This document shows, one piece after another, positions 62,096 to 64,000 of a stretch of 64,000 bases of DNA (within the stretch, counting starts at the first letter, position 1; the number at the start of each line of letters is the position of its first letter). This DNA is from Bog-473 sp036489775. Its GTDB lineage: Bacteria; Actinomycetota; Acidimicrobiia; Acidimicrobiales; RAAP-2. Under the pieces are notes generated by a model. It worked only from the letters and a program-made list of their open reading frames with translations, made no database searches and was not told where the DNA came from. The stretch lies in the NCBI GenBank assembly GCA_036489775.1, contig DASXFC010000009.1, positions 124,001-188,000 on the forward strand. The letters are read 5' to 3'. Position numbers and translations under genes: made by a program.

Positions 62096-62368
62096 TTACT
62101 GCTCGGCAGCCTCGAGGCTGTTGATGCGCCGGACCAGGCGGGACTTGTGGTTGGCCGCCGTGTTCTTGTGGATGACGCCCCGGGCCGCCGCCTTGTCGAT
62201 GCGCTTGATGGCCAGGCGCAACACGTCAACGCTGTTCTCAGCGCCGGTCTCGGCTGCCACCACGGCGTTCTTGGTACGCGTGCGCAGCTCAGCCCGGACC
62301 GACTTGTTGCGAAGGCGGCGCTTCTCGTTCTGGCGGTTTCGCTTGATTTGGCTCTTGATGTTGGCCAC
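62096..62368 (-). CDS. rpsT: 30S ribosomal protein S20
   Basis: 90 aa from GTG 62368. ANIKSQIKRNRQNEKRRLRN and RGVIHKNTAANHKSRLVRRI are conserved in S20. Binds 16S rRNA. AAGGA precedes the start. A minus-strand TACAGT at 62405-62410 is a possible -10 box. Divergent from lepA, a common bacterial arrangement. Confidence 0.97.
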   Translation of the reverse strand: MANIKSQIKRNRQNEKRRLRNKSVRAELRTRTKNAVVAAETGAENSVDVLRLAIKRIDKAAARGVIHKNTAANHKSRLVRRINSLEAAEQ

Positions 62369-62454
62369 GGGTGAGTCCTTGCTGGGGTCGAATGGAGCCT
62401 GAGAACTGTAGCAGGAGGGCCGAAAGCCCTGCGCCGGGGGCCAGAAGGGCCCGG

Positions 62455-62460
62455 TACGAT
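62455..62460 (+). promoter_or_regulatory. Candidate -10 box, lepA
   Basis: TACGAT ends 9 nt before GTG 62470; no Shine-Dalgarno in between. Confidence 0.4.
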
Positions 62461-62469
62461 CGATAGGCC

Positions 62470-64000
62470 GTGTCCTCTACGCCTTTTGCCCCGTCGACCG
62501 CCCACGCCCCGGTGACCATCGACAAGATCCGGAATTTCTCCATCATCAGCCACGTCGACCACGGCAAGTCGACCCTGTCGGACCGCATCCTCGAAATCAC
62601 GGGGGCGGTCGACCCCCGGCTCATGCGTGCGCAGTACCTCGACTCGATGGACATCGAGCGGGAGCGGGGCATCACCATCAAGGCCCAGAACGTGCGGGTA
62701 TTGCACAACGGCCATGTGCTGCACCTGATCGACACGCCCGGTCACGTCGACTTCGGTTACGAGGTGAGCCGGTCCCTGGCCGCCTGTGAGGGGGCGGTCC
62801 TGCTGGTCGACGCCAGCCAGGGCATTCAGGCCCAGACCCTGGCCAACTGCTACCAGGCCATCGAGAACGACCTCGAGATCGTGGCCGTGCTCAACAAGAT
62901 CGACCTGCCGGCGGCCGACCCCGAGCGCTGCGCTCTCGAGATCGAGCACGTGCTGGGCCTGCCGGCCGAGGACGTGCTGCACATCTCGGCCAAGACGGGC
63001 GAGGGGGTGGGCAACCTGCTCGACGCCATCATCGCCCGCATCCCGGCCCCCACCGGGGATCCGGAGGCACCGCTGCGGGCCCTCATCTTCGACTCTTCCT
63101 ATGACCAGTACCGGGGAGTGGTCAGCTCCATCCGGGTGGTCGACGGCACCTTGGTGGCCAACGCCAAGGTCCGTTTCATCCAGGCCAACGCCGTCCACGA
63201 CCTCGAAGAGGTCGGGGTGCGCACGCCGACCGGGGTGCCGGTGGACCGTCTCGGCCCCGGCGAGGTGGGCTACCTGATCGCCGGCATCAAGGACGTCGGC
63301 GAGGCTCGTTCCGGTGAGACCGTGACCACGGCGACGCACGGCTCGAGTGACCCGCTGGCCGGCTACCGGGATCCCCAGCCGATGGTGTTCTGCGGCCTCT
63401 ATCCGATGGACGGTGACGAGCTCCCTGACCTGCGCGACGCCCTGGACAAGCTCAAGCTCAACGACGCCAGCTTCACCTTCGAGCCCGAGTCCTCCCACGC
63501 CTTGGGCATCGGCTTCCGCTGCGGTTTCCTCGGCCTCTTGCACATGGAGATCGTGCGGGAGCGGCTCGAGCGTGAGTTCGACGTGTCGCTCATCGCCACC
63601 GCGCCCAGCGTGGCCTACCGGGCCTTCCTGACCGACGGTACCGAGATCGACGTGGACAACCCGACCGAGCTGCCCGACGCCAGCCGCATCGACCACATCG
63701 ACGAGCCCATGCTCACGGCCACCATCATCAGCCCCTCCGAGTACACCGGCACCGTCATGGAGCTGTGCCAGAGCCGCCGGGCCGAGATGACGCGCATGGA
63801 GTACCTCTCGCCCGAGCGGGTGGAGCTGGTGTACACGATCCCCTTGGCCGAGGTGGTCATCGATTTCTTCGACCAGTTGAAGAGCCGGACCAAGGGCTAC
63901 GCCAGCTTGGACTACGAGCCCAGCAGCTACGCCACGGGCAACCTGGTGCGGGTCGACATCCTGATCAACCAGGCGCCGTGCGACGCCTTCTCCACCATCG
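62470..64000 (+). CDS. lepA: Elongation factor 4 (LepA), 3'-truncated by the window
   Basis: 510 residues of an expected ~600 lie in the window; the frame is open to the last base. GTG 62470 starts the frame. GTPase motifs: FSIISHVDHGKSTLSDRILE (G1), RGITIKAQNV (G2), LHLIDTPGHVDFGYEVSRSL (G3), AVLNKIDLPAADPERCALEI (G4) and SAKTGEGVGNLL (G5). EFTu-like domain 2 and the LepA-specific C-terminal part (YLIAGIKDVGEARSGETVTT) follow. LepA aids translation after stalls. Confidence 0.96.
   Translation, partial: MSSTPFAPSTAHAPVTIDKIRNFSIISHVDHGKSTLSDRILEITGAVDPRLMRAQYLDSMDIERERGITIKAQNVRVLHNGHVLHLIDTPGHVDFGYEVSRSLAACEGAVLLVDASQGIQAQTLANCYQAIENDLEIVAVLNKIDLPAADPERCALEIEHVLGLPAEDVLHISAKTGEGVGNLLDAIIARIPAPTGDPEAPLRALIFDSSYDQYRGVVSSIRVVDGTLVANAKVRFIQANAVHDLEEVGVRTPTGVPVDRLGPGEVGYLIAGIKDVGEARSGETVTTATHGSSDPLAGYRDPQPMVFCGLYPMDGDELPDLRDALDKLKLNDASFTFEPESSHALGIGFRCGFLGLLHMEIVRERLEREFDVSLIATAPSVAYRAFLTDGTEIDVDNPTELPDASRIDHIDEPMLTATIISPSEYTGTVMELCQSRRAEMTRMEYLSPERVELVYTIPLAEVVIDFFDQLKSRTKGYASLDYEPSSYATGNLVRVDILINQAPCDAFSTI

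Noticed and set aside
61966..63696. Long reverse frame over lepA
   Set aside because: LepA is identified by all its GTPase motifs; the antisense frame also overlaps rpsT and has no homology pattern.

Overview
The window is a GC-rich (roughly two thirds G+C by eye), densely coded stretch of an actinobacterial chromosome, most probably from the class Acidimicrobiia or a close relative. The reasons are: several F420-type enzymes (two luciferase-like oxidoreductases, one Ddn-type protein); a DUF2510/DUF4190 membrane protein; an HU protein with a long Lys/Ala/Pro tail; a biotin synthase followed by a BsaP-like zinc-ribbon protein; many -10-like hexamers only 5-9 nt before start codons (leaderless genes); and a GYWLVASDGGIFAFGDA-type repeat protein. 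No integrase, transposase, phage gene or CRISPR array was seen, and no stretch over 300 bases lacks a gene.

Layout. 1-5.2 kb: lipid/acyl-CoA genes (two acyl-CoA synthetases, an acyl-CoA dehydrogenase, a class II aldolase, SRPBCC and PaiB-like proteins). 5.4-6.9 kb: a secreted glutamic (G1) peptidase, a perfect bidirectional terminator, and an archaeal-type riboflavin synthase. 7.0-10.1 kb: bioA-bioF-bioD. 10.1-12.2 kb: a TetR regulator and an ABC1/AarF kinase sharing a perfect palindrome. 12.2-13.9 kb: bioB, bsaP and an AhpD-like gene, so all biotin-ring genes lie within 7 kb. 14-18.4 kb: acyl-CoA dehydrogenase, methyltransferase, and a TetR/MFS pair with two operator copies around the promoter. 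18.4-24.5 kb: a minus-strand run of P450, cupin, amidase, F420-type oxidoreductase, PPK2 and D12 adenine methylase. 24.5-32.2 kb: methyltransferase, AIM24-like protein, secreted Thr-rich protein, CrtC-like and VOC proteins, a Tat-exported flavoenzyme and a GH43-repeat protein.

32.3-36.3 kb holds the most unusual cluster: a 140-aa unknown protein, three consecutive genes that each carry two YbjQ-like domains, and an NTF2-like protein, all tightly packed. 36.3-44.1 kb: a diiron ferritin-like protein, zinc alcohol dehydrogenase, small membrane and Cys-rich proteins, HU, alpha-L-fucosidase, a lipoprotein and a Tat-exported phospholipase C. 44.1-45.4 kb: a MarR/GbsR regulator and a Phd/PIN toxin-antitoxin pair. 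45.4-53.0 kb: a large LuxR-type ATPase regulator, a palindromic site, a 54-aa protein and a 1438-aa surface protein with three almost identical 249-bp repeats.

53.1-64.0 kb is housekeeping: tRNA-Ala(GGC), leuS, an F420-type oxidoreductase, PAC2 and aminoglycoside-phosphotransferase-like proteins, a CnoX-like thioredoxin, a FolP2-like protein, holA, a pyridoxamine-oxidase-like pseudogene with one amber stop, rpsT and the 5' part of lepA. The overall picture is of a free-living aerobe with fatty-acid/steroid-type catabolism, F420 chemistry, biotin synthesis and a sizeable secreted hydrolase set.
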